A DNA stretch of 64,000 nucleotides from Bromus sterilis (lineage: Eukaryota > Streptophyta > Magnoliopsida > Poales > Poaceae): contig OX465600.1 in the NCBI GenBank assembly GCA_950022295.1, forward strand, positions 234,133,782 to 234,197,781, written 5' to 3'. The notes beneath the pieces are model-generated. The model saw only the letters and a program-made list of their open reading frames with translations, was not told the DNA's origin and made no database searches. Positions 36,923 to 47,941 of the stretch are shown in pieces. Both the position numbers and the translations under genes were made by a program. How positions within the stretch are numbered: the stretch's first letter is position 1; each line of letters opens with the position of its first letter.

Positions 36923-39172
36923 CTAACGAGGTTGCCATTCCTTCCTTTGTTGATTTTTGCTGTGGATACCTACTGCATTTGCAGCCGCCACCAATTCGGC
37001 ATCTGTTGGTGCCCCTTCTGCCTTTCGCTTACCAGTCCCGCCTCCATTCTTTTGCTTGGGATTAGAAGCCGAGCTGTTATTTCGATACTGTTTGGATTTT
37101 TGCCGAATTTCCTCTTCCCCATTAGCATACTTGTTTGCAATTTCCATCAATCTGCCCAGTGAAGTGACATCGGGAGACCTTGCGAGCTTCAAGCTTAACT
37201 CTTTGTACTTGACACCTTGCTTAAAGGCATGAATCGCCTGGAACTCGGAGACTCCCTCTACCGAATTGTGGAGAGTAATCCATCTCTGAATGTATTCTCG
37301 AGTAGGCTCGTTGTGACCTTGGATGCACAACTGTAATTCGGTCAGCCCTCCTGGTCTCTTGTAGGTTCCTTCAAAATTCTTGACGAAAACCTTGACTAAA
37401 TCCTCCCATGTCCAAATGTTGTTTGGTGGGAGCTGGTTTAGCCATGTCCGAGCTGAACCTTCCAGCATCAGGGGAAGGTGCATCATGGCTATCTCATCTC
37501 CACCACCTCCTATCTGGACTGCTATTCTGTAGTCATCCAACCACGTCTGCGGCTTGGCATCACCCCGGTACTTCTCCACTCCTTGTGCTATCCTGAAGCG
37601 AAGAGGAATTGAGGTTGATCTAATTCTCTCGTTGAAATAGACAGGGCCTGTAGACATCGGATAACTAACTTGGTCTTGTCGATACATCCTCGCACGATCT
37701 ACTCGATTCTGTACCAAATAGCTTCGAGCATCATCTTCAATATCTCGATATCTTTCCTCTTGATGATCCACTGGGCGTCGCTCTTGGTCCCTCCTCCGAG
37801 CTGCGAACTCTTCGTCTCTCTTCTGAGCTGTGAACTCTTCGTCTCTCCCCCGAGCTGCGAACTCTTTGTCTCTCCCCCGAGCTGCAAAATCTTCGTCTCT
37901 CCTCCGAGCTGCGAACTCTTCGTCTCTCCCCCGAGCTGCAAAATCTTCATCTCTCCCCCGAGCTGTGTATTCATCACCTCTTCGGAACTCCGGGTTTCGA
38001 AACTGCTCATGGCGATATTTATCATGAGGATTTCCCTTGTTCCGAGGTGAATGATTTCTGTTTCTTCGAGGAGTATAAACGGACTGAGAGGTGCCCGTGA
38101 GGGGCGGCTGAGAGTGAACTCGCTGTAGTGATTGACTGACTTCAGCATTCTGCTCCACTGCCTTTTGTAACAAGAATGCTAAGTGTTCTATTCCTTCGGC
38201 CGCCGAGCCGCTCGGCTGCAAGGAATTTTCAATCCGAGTAGCTGCTATTAAATTCTCCATTGGGGTATCGAGAGCTCGGAAGGGTTGATTTTCACCAATC
38301 CCCCGCAGTTGCCGACTGGTTCTACTCTGCTTGAGGCGAGCTACCTCACGAGCCTGGTGCTCCAATGTATTCTGTAGCTCGGTTAAACGTTGTCGCTCAG
38401 CTAAATTGGTTAACCTAGCTGCTTCTAAATGTTGCCCTTCCGGAGTTGAGGTATCTATGGGGGTTTGTAACACTCGCTCTGCTGCCTCTGCCGTCCCTTG
38501 TTCTTCCCGAGTAAGGGGCCGCCGACTAGAACCTCCGAGCTCTAGATGTCTGAAAGCAGATGTTCGTCGACGTTCTCTTTCTCCGAGTGGAATCTCTTCA
38601 TTGCCCCGAGCTGCTTCATTAGTCCGATCTCCCCCCTCTCTGGCCGGTGACGCCTGAGGTGGTGGAGTTCCGGCCATACAAACTTCTGCCATGGTGACGG
38701 GAGAACCATTGCTCCCTTCTTGTTCGGCTTCTAGTTCCGAATCATACATCAAAAGGTCTTCATCATCTCCAGAGTTGAAGATGTGCATTAGAGATGCCGT
38801 CGGACCTTCCTTCGCGATCAGCTCGCTGATGGCCTGCTGAGCTGATTCCATTGAGTCGATGACCGCCACCTGCTGGATCGGGCGGGGCTTGTTCCAGTAA
38901 GGAATACGCGGGAGGCCTAATCTCTTCTTCTTGCGGTGAACAGGCAACAGGGCCTGGGCTTGAGGACGAGCTGGTAATTGGAGGCGAAGAGCCCCCGATT
39001 TGTCGGCTCGAAAGTGCACGCTGCCTCTTAAAGGCAACAGCTGCGCTTGGAGCGGCGCATCCGCCAGCCAAGCAGAATCGTCAGCCACAAAGGCTAACGA
39101 TCCAAAGGAAATCATCTCGTCGCGGATGAGTTGGGGGCCGCAGGACGACGAGGAAGACGAAAAGAATCCCAT
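36923..39172 (-). CDS. Tat gag polyprotein with ten-residue repeats
   Basis: 749 codons on the minus strand, 44 nt after the 5' LTR. The N-terminal third is low complexity. A charged middle holds about seven tandem ten-residue repeats (RDEEFAARGR-like, DNA about 37775-37985). The capsid-type domain follows (PQTWLDDYRIAV...ARTWLNQLPP...FEGTYKRPGG), typical of plant Gypsy gag. The C-terminus is Lys-rich. The ORF ends in a TAG beyond which the frame stays open into protease, so the stop is either a mutation or a readthrough site. The start at 39172 is the first ATG after the primer site and gives a usual Tat gag length. Confidence 0.88.
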   Translation of the reverse strand: MGFFSSSSSSCGPQLIRDEMISFGSLAFVADDSAWLADAPLQAQLLPLRGSVHFRADKSGALRLQLPARPQAQALLPVHRKKKRLGLPRIPYWNKPRPIQQVAVIDSMESAQQAISELIAKEGPTASLMHIFNSGDDEDLLMYDSELEAEQEGSNGSPVTMAEVCMAGTPPPQASPAREGGDRTNEAARGNEEIPLGERERRRTSAFRHLELGGSSRRPLTREEQGTAEAAERVLQTPIDTSTPEGQHLEAARLTNLAERQRLTELQNTLEHQAREVARLKQSRTSRQLRGIGENQPFRALDTPMENLIAATRIENSLQPSGSAAEGIEHLAFLLQKAVEQNAEVSQSLQRVHSQPPLTGTSQSVYTPRRNRNHSPRNKGNPHDKYRHEQFRNPEFRRGDEYTARGRDEDFAARGRDEEFAARRRDEDFAARGRDKEFAARGRDEEFTAQKRDEEFAARRRDQERRPVDHQEERYRDIEDDARSYLVQNRVDRARMYRQDQVSYPMSTGPVYFNERIRSTSIPLRFRIAQGVEKYRGDAKPQTWLDDYRIAVQIGGGGDEIAMMHLPLMLEGSARTWLNQLPPNNIWTWEDLVKVFVKNFEGTYKRPGGLTELQLCIQGHNEPTREYIQRWITLHNSVEGVSEFQAIHAFKQGVKYKELSLKLARSPDVTSLGRLMEIANKYANGEEEIRQKSKQYRNNSSASNPKQKNGGGTGKRKAEGAPTDAELVAAANAVGIHSKNQQRKEWQPR
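37775..37985 (-). repeat. 30-bp tandem repeat inside Tat gag
   Basis: About seven in-frame copies of a 30-bp unit encoding R-D-E/D-E/D-F-A-A-R-G/R-G/R. The plus strand shows repeated CGAGCTGCGAACTCTTCGTC-like strings. The product would be a highly charged, alternating Arg/Asp/Glu helix or linker. Copies differ slightly, so unit number may vary among relatives. Confidence 0.85.
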
Positions 39173-39196
39173 CTCTACGGTTGCTGATCAGCTCAG

Positions 39197-39213
39197 CCCC
39201 ACGGTGGGCGCCA
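39197..39213 (-). other. primer binding site of the Tat element
   Basis: On the minus strand, two bases after the 5' LTR, the sequence TGGCGCCCACCGTGGGG begins with the TGG expected of a tRNA-complementary site. Similar sites are common in grass Tat elements. I do not assign the tRNA with certainty. Confidence 0.7.
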
Positions 39214-39215
39214 AT

Positions 39216-39900
39216 TGTTGTGGTTATAGACCTAACAATAGATATGAGGGTAGTGATGGAGCTATGAAGATCTGTACGCAAAGATGGTGACACCAGGAAA
39301 AGTTATACAGGTTAGGCCTCTCCTTGGAGACAACAACCTTAATCATGTCCCAAATAGTTTGGGGTGTTCTTTCTCTAGATGTCCAAGTTGTCTCTGCTGG
39401 GGTGAAAGGATGGGCTTATATAGAGTGCGCCATGTCCCTTCATTTCCCAGTAATGGGTTTTAATTACAGAGTTTAAGGATGGCTATTATTACAATGGGAA
39501 ACGTCTCCCCATTATTGCTATTTAAGTAGGGGTAACGCCTATGGCTTTAATGTCTTGTAACAGCAGTCCTTCTTCCTCTTATCCGAGTACCATGCAACTC
39601 GGCTTCTTCTTCTTCCGAGTAACCACCTTATTCGGATGGTAGTGCTTCGCTCCGAGTGACGCCTTACTCGAGAAAGGGCCTCTTCTGAATAAGGTTGCTC
39701 CTGTATTAATGCTGTCGCTTGAGTAAACTAGCTACTCGGAAGAGTTTGATTTGATCCGAGCAGTTTCTTACTCGGATAGAAAAGAAATAAGAGGTTTTTG
39801 TTTATGTTTTGATTTACAAGTATTTTCCAAGAGGTGGTAGAACTAAGGGTATCCCCTGATATAAGGAACATGGGGGTATACCTTAGGTATTACCACGACA
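39216..39900 (-). repeat. 5' LTR of the Tat element
   Basis: Partner of 25950-26634, same length. It is followed on the right by CTCCC (39901-39905), which matches the left flank exactly. A TTATATAG string near 39416 could belong to the opposite strand or chance; the minus-strand promoter was not fixed. Confidence 0.96.
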
Positions 39901-40188
39901 CTCCCAAATTGGGGCTTCTAAGAAATTCCCATTGATAGCGGTATCTAGAATGAACCTATTCCAAGAAGTAATCCCAACATAAAAATTTCTAAGAAGGATA
40001 GTAGTGGATTGCTTCTTGGTGGCTCTTTTCTGAGAATCATTAATTCTATACCAAGCATCATTTAAACTTTCACCACCTTTTTGTTTAAAGGTGAGAACCT
40101 CTGACTCAACAAAGGCAAAAGGACCAGACATAATGACAGCTACTAGCAAGATAAATAATTTTTTTGTGATTTTTGATATAAGACACAA
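39901..40188 (-). pseudogene. gag-like ORF of element B, 5' part
   Basis: The start of the ORF that continues at 25949 beyond the Tat insertion. Either the Met at 40188 or the one at 40131 could be the start; the later one gives a usual gag-like N-terminus. It contains a gag-type segment (KGGESLNDAWYRI...) like that of plant Athila-type gag proteins. The Tat insertion disrupts it. Confidence 0.62.
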
Positions 40189-40270
40189 AGATAAAAACTG
40201 AAAGGTAAACCAACAAGACTAAAAAGCAAAGGTAAAATGTAGAGGGCAACTCCCCTATCTTAGCACTCGG

Positions 40271-40290
40271 AGTCCCCGGCAACGGCGCCA
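40271..40290 (-). other. primer binding site of element B (tRNA-Asp)
   Basis: The plus strand AGTCCCCGGCAACGGCGCCA contains the 3' end of plant aspartate tRNA, so the minus strand can bind that tRNA. It lies 10 bases inside the 5' LTR border. The same site occurs in element D (51599-51616) and element F (63971-63989). Confidence 0.88.
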
Positions 40291-40300
40291 GAAATTTTCT

Positions 40301-41068
40301 TGATATCTCTCCTCATTGGTTACCCCAAGTGGAAGGTGAGATGTAGGATAGCGGAAAATTTCCCTCGGTGAAAATACCAAGGTTTATCTCTAGTAGGACT
40401 CCGGAGATGATAAGTAGGTGTCAACGGCGCAATTGACGTGGACGTGCACACAACACAAATAACTTTGCTTCCCAACGAGTACAGAGAGGTTGGTATTCTC
40501 TCCTGCCTTGTTGTTCACAAAGAATCAATGCAACAGATAATAATGATAATGGTAGCAGATAGAAAGTAAAAGCAAGAAAATAAATGAGTGTGTAAACACT
40601 AATGAGAATATGGACCGGGGTCCCGTGATGTTCACTAGTGATGTCTCTCTCCCAAAAGACGATAAAACTGCTACGCGAGGTAAACAAATTACAGCTGGGC
40701 AATTGACAGGATTAAAAACGCACCGCAATGCTAACTATGCTACAAAGAAAGGATGGGCGGTACGTCAAAATAGGTAGACCGAAATCCAACTGCATCTACT
40801 ACAGATTATCCACCTTGACATATCTATCCAGAACATCTCCCTGGTATTAAGTTGCAAGCCCCACCCAAAGTGTAAACCCAAAGCAGCAGACAACTGCATT
40901 AAAAAGCACTTTGCGTAAAGTAAACAATCCTTGCAACTGCGGTTACGAGCACCGTTGTTTTCCCCCTTGTGGCAACAGCACGTCCCCTAGACTCATGTTT
41001 CTATCACTCAAGCGTGTCATCGGGGGGCATGAACCCACAATCGAGCATAACGTTCCCTCTTGGAGTCA
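40301..41068 (-). repeat. 5' LTR of element B, truncated
   Basis: Matches the first about 750 bp of 20916-22532 and stops at GGAGTCA. The next base begins TGTAACACCC of fragment C. In the complete copy the sequence goes on with CTACCTACTACTTGG, so about half of this LTR is missing. Confidence 0.9.
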
Positions 41069-42791
41069 TGTAACACCCTCACTGTCAGTGAACAATAATC
41101 ACTCTCATTGTTTGTTAATCACTGTTGCTAAGCACTGTTGCTCAAAATGGCCTGGATCAAATTTTTGCTTTGATCAACTGGTTCAGTTCAAATTCAAATT
41201 CACCTTTGTTATTGTTGAAGCACTTTGATCATGGACCTTGGTCATCATGAATCAAAACAATTCCAAGCTCAATTCAAATGCCATTTGAATTGAAATCAAA
41301 TCAAATCAAATCTTGAAATGCCTTTGGTGCAATATTAAAAACAAGGTGACCATAAAACCTTGTCCAAGAATTGTGCTTTCACTTTTAATAAATCACTAAT
41401 ATTCAGTGGAGCATGTACACCAATTTGGGGATTTTATTAATCTCTGAATTAATTCAAACAAATCAAAAAGTAGCTAAAAATCCCATATTAATCATTTCAT
41501 ATTTAATTCAAATATTAAATGACCTTAAAATTTTGCCCAAACCATTTGTGGCACTAACCTTAGGTGTAACATTATTTTTGGGCCACCTCAAACATTTTAA
41601 AAAAATGCCTAGGCGAATAAAATAAATGCAAACGAAAATAAACAGAAAAGAAAAAGAAGAAAAACAAATTAAAAACCTAGCTAACCCCTGGCCCAATTTC
41701 CCTCCCCACCCCCTGGGCCAGATAGCCCAGCTAGCCCAACCCCCCCCCCCCCCGAACCGTCCCCTTCCTCTCGCTACAGGGGAGAGAAGGGGCGTGGCAG
41801 GCATCCAGCGGTGCCACGGCGTGCACCGTCGCCGTGCCGCGCATCGGCGGCCACCCTGGCGACCATATGAGGCCCCCGTGCCCTCCCCCTTGAGAACCCT
41901 AGCTGCAGTTCACCCCGCCCTGGATCTCGCCCCCCTCGCTCTGTTCCGCGGCTCACCCAGGTGCCGCCGTGGGCGCGCGCTCGTCGCCGACGCGGCCAAC
42001 GACCTCCCCGGCGGCCACAAGCTTGCTCGGTCGCCTCCCGTCGTCGCCTACGCCACCTCCACCCTCCAGTTCGGACCGGGACGCCGCCCAGCCACCGAAT
42101 CGAGCCGCTCCCTCGACGTCCGGCGCCGCCCCCACCTCGCGATTGGCCGCCTCCAGTGCTCCCCCATGCCTGCTGCCATTCCCCTCGCACTCACAGTGAG
42201 CCCCTCCCGCGATTTCCCCCTCTCCCCCTTCATTTTGTTCGTCGTAGGGTCATGCCCCGTCCGAGCCTCCATTGACGGGAGCTCGAGCTCCCGAGCGAGC
42301 TCGTCGCTGCTCGCCTCGCCGCATGAAAGGGCCACGCTTGCCACGCCAGCCTCCGCCCTCGCAGCCGCAACCCCCTCCCGTCGTTCCCCCGCCCTCTTGG
42401 TCGGGCTGCCTCGTCGTGGCTCCCCGAGCCCCTCGCCGCCAGCGAGCCGGTCTGGCTCGGCCGTGGGCAAACCAGCCCCCCCCTAATTTCACTGCCTAAC
42501 GGGCCCAAGGCCACTAACCCTTGTATTTAGTTAACCCATATAGATAAGTTAATAAAATCCCTGGTTAGTTAAACTAACAGTCAATGACGGGTGGGACCAA
42601 GGCCATTAAGGTTTTCTCTGGTAATTAAATTGTTAGTTAAAATACGTGACCATGACATGTGGGGCCACCTCTGGATAATATCAGTTTTTAGTTTAATTTA
42701 ATAAACTACCCAATGACATGTGGGCCCTTCTATTTTTTTTAGTTAAATAAATTGAGTTTAATTGCCTTTGTCAATGACATGTGGGTCCCAC
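41069..42791 (+). repeat. LTR-like fragment C
   Basis: Begins TGTAACACCC at the broken end of element B. Its layout is like that of the LTR at 17306: an AT-rich start, a GC-rich block (about 41690-42490) with overlapping ORFs on both strands, then several GACATGTGGG-type motifs (42650-42790). It is read as the 5' part of a related LTR that was cut when element D inserted at 42792. The GC-rich ORFs (up to 286 codons) show no domain and appear on both strands. Confidence 0.6.
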
Positions 42792-44376
42792 TGATGGCGG
42801 AGAAGTTAATAGGTTTAGTTGGGTTGCCTTCCCTGTTAACCGCGCAAATAAATGATTCTTGATAACCCACAAGTCTAGGGGATCAATTGTAGCTTTTCGA
42901 TAAATAAGAGTATCGATCCCACGAGGATCAAAAGGTGTTGATAAGTGACACTGGATAAGGAAAGGGTTGCAAACACTCAAAGGTAAATATTTAGGGGTTT
43001 TTGGTTTAAGCAACAGAAAAGTAAAAGACAGGCAAAGTGAACAGGGTAACTGAGGAATATCAAGTGGCCCAATCCTTTCACAAGGATAAGCCTAGGAACT
43101 AAACTTATAAAAGCTAAAGCGTTCTCAAGAAAACACGGGAGAGATAGTCAAGTCACTTTCACCATACTCCGCCAAGTAATATGTATCGTGTTGATAAGTG
43201 TCGGTGGGTGGATCAATGCTAGTACACCTTCTAGACTAAGATAAGTGTACTCTTATGATTACACACCTTGCAAGCATCCGAAAATACAAGGTAGTAATTA
43301 AGTCATAAGCCTAACCACAACATTACGATCAAGGATCCATAACTCCCTTGTGTGAAAGTCTACGAACTAGTGTTCAGGTTTCTGTCACTCCGGCAACCCA
43401 CCATAAGCATCCTTTGTGCACAATGTATTCCTCTAGGCCCATGAAAGGTGAAGTGTTATGTGTTCACCTCACATAACACCACTAGAGAAATAACAACACA
43501 ACTTAAGTATCAAACAACACATAATACTTCAACATCATATGACTACTAACAACTAGACTTCTCCCATGTTCTCAAGAACTAAAGTAACTACTCACAAGAC
43601 ATAAAAGGGATCATGATCAGAGGTGATAGATGGGTGATAAACAATCTGAACACAATGATATTTCTCCAACAAAACTCAATAGCATTCACCACAAAATAGT
43701 AATCAACACCAAAAGAGTAGAGAGGATAGATAGTACGGATTACAACACAAGTTGCAATTGTGAGATGAGATGGGATGGAGATGGAGATGGTGTTGATGTT
43801 GGGGATGATGTTGATGATGATCTCGATGATGCCCGTGACGATGATGATGATGATGATGGTGACGATCTCCCCTTCCGAGAGGTGATCTCCCCGGCGGAAT
43901 CTGCCCGCCGGAGATGTCTTTTCTCCTCTGTAGGTTTTCGCCCCGTGGCGGCGGCGAAACACGGAAACGACTCTTCTTTTAGGGGTTTCCTCCCTAGGGG
44001 GCTTATATAGGCGAAAGGGGGCACCGAGGGGGGCCACCAGGCACCCAGGAGGGTGCCTGGCGCGGCCAGGAGGGGGGCCGCGCCAGGCACCCTTCTGGCT
44101 GCCTGGTGGGTCCCCTCACCTCCTCCTTCGGTGATCCCCAGTCAATCTTCAAAAAAATGCTCCCCGTAAAATTTCATCGCATTTGGACTTGATCTGATTA
44201 AGCAACTTGGTATCCACTTTTTACCGTTGAATTCTGGTTCTGCTGCTTCGGCACCGGAAAGTTGTAAACTGTTTAAAATAAGCCAAAACAACGTAAGAAC
44301 AATACTTTAATGTGGAATATATCAATGAATAGGGTGAAATCACAATATAAAATAGTGATGCTATTTGGACGTATCA
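42792..44376 (-). repeat. 3' LTR of element D
   Basis: 1,585 bp, TGATGGCGG to GACGTATCA, matching 51628-52230 over the first 600 bp. Positions about 43797-43865 hold an imperfect GAT/GAC microsatellite. The purine-rich AAGCTTGGGGGAGT (minus strand, 44377-44390) follows as polypurine tract. Confidence 0.9.
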
Positions 44377-44392
44377 ACTCCCCCAAGCTTAG

Positions 44393-46099
44393 ACCTCGCT
44401 TGTCCCCAAGCGATTGCTGAGCTCGGCAAACCTGTCCACAAGTTTAGTGAGTGAAGTGTCGATAAAAGAATACGAACAAGAAGCATCAAGATTCCTCACC
44501 AAACTTGAACATCCTTAACAGCAACCTCAACTCATAAGGTCCTTATAAGAAAGTAGTACTCCCTCTGATCCATAAAAAGTGTCGCACATTTTGTACTAAG
44601 TTAGTACAAACTTTGTACTAAGTGGGCGACACTTTTTATGGATCGGAGGGAGTAACAATTATAACAAAGTAGGACCTGGAAAACTCATCAAATCATGACA
44701 AACATAGCCTTGGTCAAGGAACAACTAATAACTTTTACTTTTGTTCTTTCACTTATAATGGAACAGTTAAAGCTTTTGAAAGAACATGCTATTAGTCAAG
44801 AAGTGCACATATCAACACAAAGGAAGATGTTTACTAAGCATAAGCTTTTGTAAGCAACTCACTTATCAAAAGATAATGTCAACAAAGATGTACCATGCTA
44901 GATTTCAATGCAACTTTATATGCAAGCATCTTTATCAACATCAAATGTCTGTTCTCTCTCAAGAAGGAAGGAAGTAGGAAGGACTGACTCAGCACAAAAT
45001 AAAGATAAACCCCATGCAAAAGGGTAAGCAGGGAAAACTTATGTGCCATCTCTAGATCAAACAGAATAAAAACAAACTTTTGGGAGGTGCATGATCCGTC
45101 AACGACTGCTGATAGATAACTCACTCACTTCATGATTTGGACAAGTTTCGAGGAACGGCTCCCATGTGGGGACGATCACATCCCCTTGGATTCCTTTGTT
45201 TATCACTCGTAAAAGGGCGAAGGAACTTGTGTGTTAGTATTTTCTTTTACGAGCTGGGCACTCATGTCAGTCCCTTCTCGTATTAGGGGTTTGCAGATTA
45301 GACATGCAATCCCAAGATAAAACTTGTCCAAATTAAGAAGATTATGCGTCACCCACCACTTCCTCATGAGCTAAATCAGCGGCACAAAACAGAAGATTTT
45401 GAACATCTAAAGATAGCACATAAATTATACACTTTAGGAGTGGTAGTGGAATACCACAAGTAGGAAGGTATGGTGGACTCAAGTGGAAGAAGTTAGTTTC
45501 AAGGTATGGAAGTACAAGCAGAATTCTGCTTAGTACAGAGTTTTGGCTAGCAAGGCTTTGAGAGAGCAGACAATTGATGACAACTTAGATGCAAGCAATA
45601 CTAAGCATAAACATTAAAACTATCCTGAAACATCAATTTGTCTTCCTTGTCAACATAACACTTCAAGCATAATAACACAAAGGTTTTGGCTATGTCGCTA
45701 CTTTGAGAAAAACATGCTTGTTGTTATGACCAAAGCTATACTTGCCAAGATTTAAATAAAGTTTTCGAAGCCATACCTAATATAAGGTCAAAACTCCCCA
45801 TAAGACTCAGCTCATAATGTCGTGAAGAGAATACCAAGTGCAGCGAAGAAACCAATAGACTTCTCATTAACATTCCCTCATAGATGACTCCACGCTCACG
45901 GATACAAAGCTCTCCACAAAAGGAGTGATAGACCTCAAAGCAACACCTATTTCATAAAGTAACCTCCCTAGACATGATACGACTCTACTTGACTCCAAAA
46001 GAAAAAGATAAAGATAAAGATATCGGGCACTCCCCCAAGCTTGGAACAAGCTAAGGGGGTGCCATTACCCGAGGGAATTTAATACCACTCTTCTTGCTC
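44393..46099 (-). mobile_element. non-coding 3' region of element D
   Basis: About 1.7 kb between the polypurine tract and the third ORF. Apart from the Stowaway MITE at 44559-44652 I found no gene or domain. Short ORFs are present on both strands but look random. Confidence 0.55.
44559..44652. mobile_element. Stowaway MITE, 94 bp
   Basis: Terminal inverted repeats CTCCCTCTGATCCATAAAAA and its near-complement at the right end (GGATCGGAGGGAG), with further pairing through AGTGTCG/CGACACT. It is flanked on both sides by TA (44557-44558 and 44653-44654), the target duplication of Tc1/mariner-type elements. There is no coding capacity. Because it sits in element D it is younger than that element. 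Confidence 0.95.
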
Positions 46100-46522
46100 C
46101 TACCCTTTTAAATCTTTGATTATGCGTCGCAGGGCTAGGTTTTCACGTTCCAAGATATCCACTTGTGCCTTCAGCACACGGAAATCCTCACAAAACTGGT
46201 TGGTGATACGGTAGGCTTCAGACACGGTAGATGGTACTTGTAGGGCTTCAGTTGAAGGGGATGTTCCTGCAAGTTTGAGAGAAAGATTGTATTGAGGTTG
46301 AACAAACCCCACCATAATGGGGTTGCTTGGACCCCCTTCTTGTTGGGCGGTGACGGTCTTGACTTCTTTCCTCACAGAGCGCTCCATCTCCGCTTTTCTT
46401 GCAGAAATCTCCTCTTCCATGGCCCACCGGACGTACTTCTTTTGATTGTAGTCTTGCTGGAGTTGTCGTAGACGAAGGCCCATGTAATCTTCTCCGCTCG
46501 AGCCATAAGAAGACATTGCCAA
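46100..46522 (-). CDS. third ORF of element D, unknown function
   Basis: 140 codons on the minus strand, after integrase and before the 3' LTR, the place where Athila elements may carry an extra ORF. The product is Glu/Lys/Arg-rich with heptad-like helices at both ends (YNQKKYVRWAMEEEIS near 25-40, ILERENLALRRIIKDL near the C-terminus). There is no signal peptide, membrane segment or envelope motif, so it does not look like an env gene. The frame is intact while pol is broken. Chance survival of a short frame is possible. Confidence 0.5.
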   Translation of the reverse strand: MAMSSYGSSGEDYMGLRLRQLQQDYNQKKYVRWAMEEEISARKAEMERSVRKEVKTVTAQQEGGPSNPIMVGFVQPQYNLSLKLAGTSPSTEALQVPSTVSEAYRITNQFCEDFRVLKAQVDILERENLALRRIIKDLKG

Positions 46523-46883
46523 TCAACAGCTTTTTCCCTGGCAGAAACAGACCGAGAAAGAAAACACACGAAATCGCGAGATACGGTGCCGGGACGATCC
46601 GGACAAATATATAGCAAAAATTTCTGCAACAAAAGGAAGGTTTCAAGCCTAGGTGGAGTCGGAGGCGGAGTCCAGGGCAGCCAGGAGGGTGCCCGGCGCG
46701 GCCAGGAGTGGGGCCGCTCCAGGGGGCCTCCTGACCTCCCTAGAGCTCCTCTCCGGCTCCACTCGGGCTTGGAATTTTCCTAATTTTTCAAAAACTCTGA
46801 AAAGTTAACTTTTATTGACGTTCGCGGTGTTTTCTTACCATATTTCATACCTTTTCTATTTCTGCTCCTGCCGGAGTCTGAAA

Positions 46884-47834
46884 CTAGGCTGCAACATGTT
46901 CTTCATGAGTACTTGTATATATCATGTTTGCATCCACATTGATTGGATCACCTGCCATATAATGTTTGAGTCTTTGTCCATTCACAACTTGAGGTTTGGT
47001 GCCTTCGAAATTATTGATCTTGATTGCACCCGACCGATATACTTCTTTAATATGAAAAGGTCCTTCCCATCTGGAAAGTAGTTTACCTGGAGAAAACCTG
47101 AAACGAGATCTAAACAACAAAACTTTATCACCAACATTAAATTCATGTTTCAGAATTCTTTTATCGTGCCACTTCTTTACCTTTTCCTTGAACATTTTAG
47201 CGCTCTCGTAAGCTTCACTTCTCCACTCATCTAGAGAAGTCAAGTTCATGAGACTCTTTTCACCAGCTAACTTTGGGTCAGCATTCAGCTCTCTGACAGC
47301 CCAGAAAGCTTTATGCTCTAACTCTAATGGCAAATGGCAAGCCTTGCCATAGACCATCTTATACGAAGACATGCCCATGGAGTTTTTGTAAGCAGTTCTA
47401 TACGCCCACAAGGCATCTCCTAACTTCTTTGACCAGTCCTTTCTAGAACTGTTTACTGTTTTCTACAAGATCAACTTGATCTCCCTATTGGTGAGCTCAA
47501 CTTGCCCACTAGTTTGAGGGTGGTACGGTGATGCAATCCTATGATTGACATCGTACTTGGCTAGAGCTTTCCTAGAAGCTCCATGCGTGAAGTGTGACCC
47601 TCCATCTGTCATGAGGTACCTTGGTACTCCAAACCTAGGAAAAATTACATCTTTGAGCATTTTCAAAGATGTCTTGTGATCAGCACTCTCAGTGGGGATT
47701 GCTTCAACCCACTTGGTTACATAATCAACAGCAACTAAGATGTGTGTGTACTTGTGTGAAGGAGGAAAAGGACCCATAAAATCAAAACCCCAGCAATCGA
47801 AAGGTTCGATCACTAGTGAATAATTCATAGGCAT
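46884..47834 (-). pseudogene. Athila integrase core and C-terminus
   Basis: Two in-frame pieces (47834-47463 and 47411-46884) separated by a TAG at 47463-47465. The first has the catalytic Asp residues (WGFDFMGPFP, LMTDGGSHF) and the Glu region (HPQTSGQVE). The second has WAYRTAYKNSMGMS and the GPF..KEVY..GAI tail. It continues the finger at 47942-48145, but a short deletion near 47940 shifts the frame. Integrase joins cDNA to host DNA; this copy is inactive. Confidence 0.9.
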
Positions 47835-47941
47835 CTCATTTCTCCTGCTAATGTTACCAACTCTCTGACACTTATCACAAGATAGAACGTACCTTCGGGC
47901 GTCCTTAAAGAGTAGGCCAATAAAAACCTGATTGAAAAACT

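Larger units (their letters stand above)
25950..39900 (-). mobile_element. Tat-lineage Gypsy retrotransposon with antisense gene
   Basis: A 13.95 kb element in minus orientation inside element B. LTRs of 685 bp each (25950-26634 and 39216-39900) run TGTTGTGG to CACGACA, and the flanking duplication CTCCC is perfect. Minus-strand order: primer site, gag, protease, RT, degenerate RNase H, second (archaeal-type) RNase H, integrase. A spliced gene on the opposite strand lies between integrase and the 3' LTR, with two tandem-repeat arrays. Dual RNase H and an antisense 3' ORF are known hallmarks of Tat elements. LTRs differ at about 10 of 685 sites by eye, roughly half a million years at 1.3e-8 per site per year. 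Pol is broken by stops and frameshifts. Confidence 0.95.
20916..41068 (-). mobile_element. non-autonomous Gypsy-type element B carrying a nested Tat element
   Basis: Minus-oriented LTR element. Its 3' LTR is 20916-22532 and its truncated 5' LTR is 40301-41068. The primer site at 40271-40290 fits tRNA-Asp. Without the inserted Tat element (25950-39900) the internal region is only about 3.8 kb. It holds a gag-like ORF but no protease, RT or integrase, so it would need proteins from another element. The left flank is CCGAC; no matching right flank can be checked because the right LTR breaks off at 41068. Confidence 0.85.

Noticed and set aside
40271..40290. Possible tRNA gene because of the tRNA-Asp 3' end
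   Set aside because: Only the last about 18 bases match and they lie next to an LTR, so this is a primer binding site.
41626..42514. 286-codon plus-strand ORF with several antisense ORFs
   Set aside because: Same situation as at 17586: a GC-rich LTR block with no recognisable protein.
46884..47081. Plus-strand 88-codon ORF with hydrophobic start
   Set aside because: Shadow of the integrase frame on the minus strand.
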